A stretch of 64,000 nt of DNA, from the NCBI RefSeq assembly GCF_900590885.1, contig NZ_UUON01000045.1:1-64000 (forward strand). The letters run 5' to 3'. Shown one piece after another: positions 62,219 to 64,000 of this stretch. Numbering within the stretch: the first letter of the stretch is position 1; every line of letters starts with the position of its first letter. Made by a program: the position numbers and the translations under genes. The DNA comes from Pseudomonas viridiflava (GTDB lineage: Bacteria; Pseudomonadota; Gammaproteobacteria; Pseudomonadales; Pseudomonadaceae). The notes under the pieces were generated by a model. It saw only the letters and a program-made list of their open reading frames with translations. It was not told where the DNA came from and searched no databases.

Positions 62219-62803
62219 ATGACTGCCATAACCATTACCGACGCCGCCCACGATTACCTGGCTGACCTGCTGTCCAAGCAGAACACCCCGGGTATCGGTA
62301 TCCGCGTCTTCATCACCCAGCCCGGCACCCAATACGCCGAGACTTGCATTGCCTACTGCAAGCCTGGCGAAGAGAAACCTGAAGACACCGCCCTGGGGCT
62401 CAAAAGCTTCACCGCCTATATCGACAACTTCAGCGAAGCCTTCCTCGACGACGCCGTGGTCGACTACGCCACCGACCGTATGGGCGGCCAGTTGACCATC
62501 AAGGCGCCCAACGCCAAGGTGCCGAACGTCAACGCCGACAGCCCGGTAAACGAGCGCATCAACTATTACCTGCAAACCGAAATCAACCCGGGGCTGGCCA
62601 GCCACGGCGGCCAGGTCAGCCTGATCGACGTGGTTGAAGACGGCATCGCCGTGCTCAAGTTCGGCGGCGGCTGCCAGGGCTGCGGTCAGGCGGACGTGAC
62701 GTTGCGCGAAGGCATCGAGCGCACCCTGCTGGAGCGTATTCCGGAGCTTAAGGGTGTACGCGACGTGACCGACCACACGCAGAAAGAAAACGCCTACTAC
62801 TGA
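62219..62803 (+). CDS. nfuA: Fe-S biogenesis protein NfuA
   Basis: This 194-residue carrier delivers [4Fe-4S] clusters to target enzymes. It has a degenerate A-type N-terminal domain (ITITDAAHDYLADLLSKQNT) and a C-terminal Nfu domain with the cluster-binding pair in FGGGCQGCGQADVTLREGIE (CxxC). AGGAG precedes ATG 62219. It is monocistronic and closed by the hairpin at 62824-62856. cti-nfuA adjacency is conserved with P. aeruginosa, except for the effector inserted between them. Confidence 0.97.
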   Translation: MTAITITDAAHDYLADLLSKQNTPGIGIRVFITQPGTQYAETCIAYCKPGEEKPEDTALGLKSFTAYIDNFSEAFLDDAVVDYATDRMGGQLTIKAPNAKVPNVNADSPVNERINYYLQTEINPGLASHGGQVSLIDVVEDGIAVLKFGGGCQGCGQADVTLREGIERTLLERIPELKGVRDVTDHTQKENAYY

Positions 62804-62823
62804 GTAAGGCGTTCACTGCGAAC

Positions 62824-62856
62824 AAAAAAACGGCGCCCCGTGAGCGCCGTTTTTTT
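62824..62856. terminator. Rho-independent terminator after nfuA
   Basis: ACGGCGC (62830-62836) and GCGCCGT (62844-62850) pair across a 7-base loop, preceded by A-run 62824-62829 and followed by T6. It can work in both directions. Confidence 0.9.
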
Positions 62857-62906
62857 ATGCCTAAAATTCAATTACTTGCACTATATACCTAACAAAGCAG
62901 ATCAAG

Positions 62907-62934
62907 TGTGGGAGGGGGCAAGCCCCCTCCCACA
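62907..62934. repeat. REP palindrome
   Basis: TGTGGGAGGGGGC-AA-GCCCCCTCCCACA, 13-base arms, in the nfuA-cobM gap. The following A/T-rich stretch to 62994 shows no further gene. Confidence 0.9.
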
Positions 62935-62994
62935 TTTTGTTTTTTATTTATTCAATTAAATCAATTATTTGATTTGTATTTATAAAGTGAAATG

Positions 62995-63741
62995 TCATGG
63001 TCGATAAAGGTGAGCATGCCCGGCCCGATACAACGACGACTCACCGAAATTGTCACTCGCCAACACCCGTCCCACCACAATCAGGGCCGTGCGCTTAAAG
63101 CCCTTGGCGGCGACTTTGTCGGCAATATCACTGAGCGTTCCAACCGCCCAATCCTGATCCGGCCACGTGGCCCGGTGCACCACGGCAATCGGGCAATCCG
63201 CGCCATAGTGCGGCAGCAGTTCGGCGACGATCTTCTCCAGGTGGTTGACCCCCAGATGAATCGCCATGGTCGTACCGTGCCGTGCCAGGCTGTCGAAGTC
63301 CTCGCCGGCGGGCATGCTGGTTTTGTCGGCGTAGCGGGTCAGGATCACGCTCTGGGCGATGTCCGGCAGGGTCAGTTCGGTTTCCAGCAGTGCCGCGCAA
63401 GCGGCCACGGCCGTGACGCCGGGAATGATCTGGAACGGGATGCCCAGCTCGCGCAAATGGCGGATCTGCTCGCCAATCGCGCCATACAGGCTCGGATCGC
63501 CGGAGTGCACGCGGGCCACGTCCTGGCCTTTGGCGTGGGCTGCCTTGATCAGATCGATGATCTGCTCCAGGTGCAGCTCGGCGCTGTTAACTACCGATTC
63601 GGCCCGATGCCCCTCCAGTACCGCCGCCGGCACCAGCGAACCGGCATAGATGATCACCGGGCAACTGCGGATCAGCCGCTGGCCTTTGACGGTGATCAAT
63701 TCCGGGTCGCCGGGGCCGGCGCCGATGAAGTAGACGGTCAT
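62995..63741 (-). CDS. cobM: Precorrin-4 C11-methyltransferase
   Basis: This 248-residue SAM-dependent enzyme methylates C-11 of precorrin-4 in aerobic cobalamin synthesis. The tetrapyrrole methylase signatures are present: VYFIGAGPGDPELITVKGQR, VARVHSGDPSLYGAIGEQIR and FQIIPGVTAVAACAALLETE. AGGA before ATG 63741 sets the start. It lies downstream of a cobE-like gene on the same strand, 70 bases apart, and the B12-dependent metH is close by. Confidence 0.95.
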   Translation of the reverse strand: MTVYFIGAGPGDPELITVKGQRLIRSCPVIIYAGSLVPAAVLEGHRAESVVNSAELHLEQIIDLIKAAHAKGQDVARVHSGDPSLYGAIGEQIRHLRELGIPFQIIPGVTAVAACAALLETELTLPDIAQSVILTRYADKTSMPAGEDFDSLARHGTTMAIHLGVNHLEKIVAELLPHYGADCPIAVVHRATWPDQDWAVGTLSDIADKVAAKGFKRTALIVVGRVLASDNFGESSLYRAGHAHLYRP

Positions 63742-63811
63742 GGAGAATTCCTGTCGTAAAACGGGCGAGCATGAAGGTTGCTCATGTTCGGGAGGGGCGA
63801 TTATCGAGGTT

Positions 63812-64000
63812 TTAGCCGGCGCAGGCCAATGCAAACGTGGCCTGGGCGTTTTTCTGGCGGGTGATCAGCAGGCGCGCTGGGGCATCGGCGAGGTGTTCGG
63901 CGAGGGCCAGGGCGGCGCTTTCGGCGACCCCGTAGCAGCCGGTATGGGTGAACGCCACGGCCGATTTGTGGCTCAAGCGGCTTTCATACGCGGCTAATTG
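63812..64000 (-). CDS. CobE/CbiG-like cobalamin biosynthesis protein (partial, runs off right edge)
   Basis: The last 62 codons are visible, ending at TAA 63812-63814. GCYGVAESAALALAEHLADA, then ARLLITRQKNAQATFALACA, matches the C-terminal domain of CobE/CbiG proteins (AVAEAAAL, ARLL..RQK...ATFALA). It is the gene upstream of cobM, and the pair belongs to a cobalamin biosynthesis cluster continuing to the right. The 5' end is outside the window. Confidence 0.85.
   Translation of the reverse strand, partial: QLAAYESRLSHKSAVAFTHTGCYGVAESAALALAEHLADAPARLLITRQKNAQATFALACAG

Overview
The window reads as the chromosome of a Pseudomonas of the fluorescens group. It is GC-rich and densely coded. It carries Pseudomonas-restricted families (DUF1652, DUF934 next to cysI, DUF2970) and the GTGGGAGGGGGC(TT/AA)GCCCCCTCCCAC REP/REPIN palindromes typical of that group. 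Gene order matches P. aeruginosa around mltD-gloB-methyltransferase-rnhA-dnaQ-ldcA and around metH-cti-nfuA. No tRNA, rRNA, CRISPR array, integrase or transposase was seen.

Layout. 1-1287: 5' part of an Rhs polymorphic toxin gene on the minus strand, running off the left edge. 1551-13626: a siderophore receptor with a signalling domain; a LysR/AbrB-like/FAH-hydrolase/AraC group; a PAS-GGDEF cyclase; small Pseudomonas-specific genes; an ECF sigma operon with a CnrX-like periplasmic metal-sensor protein; a decayed DUF6124-like gene; an unusual periplasmic-binding-type protein; a Nudix hydrolase. 13754-21515: oxidoreductase, RNase T2, SDR/HxlR pair, phospholipase D-like protein, truncated TetR, alpha/beta hydrolase, LysE exporter with AraC, and several gene remnants (oxidoreductase tail, TonB-receptor tail). 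21574-28933: five-gene oligopeptide/peptidyl-nucleoside ABC transporter (nppA1A2BCD/yej type) with two paralogous binding proteins. 29145-37411: mltD, gloB, methyltransferase, rnhA, dnaQ, ldcA with a coupled GNAT, and a LysR. 37567-45390: redox and sulfur genes (FMN reductase, poxB, old yellow enzyme with MerR, cysI-DUF934) and tiny membrane proteins. 45522-62803: housekeeping metH, cti and nfuA interrupted by two very large toxin-like effectors. 62995-64000: cobM and the end of a cobE/cbiG-like gene.

The most interesting part is 45-62 kb. Two giant proteins with a dermonecrotic-toxin-type N-terminal region lie on either side of the metH-cti pair. One is a leucine-rich-repeat NEL-type E3 ubiquitin ligase, split by a single-base frameshift at about 48.4 kb. 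The other is a 1331-residue protein whose C-terminus looks like the PMT/EreA/ChaN/TIKI-type domain. Neither has an obvious immunity gene, which suggests eukaryotic rather than bacterial targets. In P. aeruginosa the antibacterial pair tse1/tsi1 sits at the same metH-cti locus, so this looks like an effector-exchange hotspot. Other points: a G10 tract inside the Rhs gene, an ECF operon resembling cnrYXH, a MerR-type palindromic promoter at 42.1 kb, a candidate small RNA at 8.3-8.57 kb, and several gene scars ending at palindromes.
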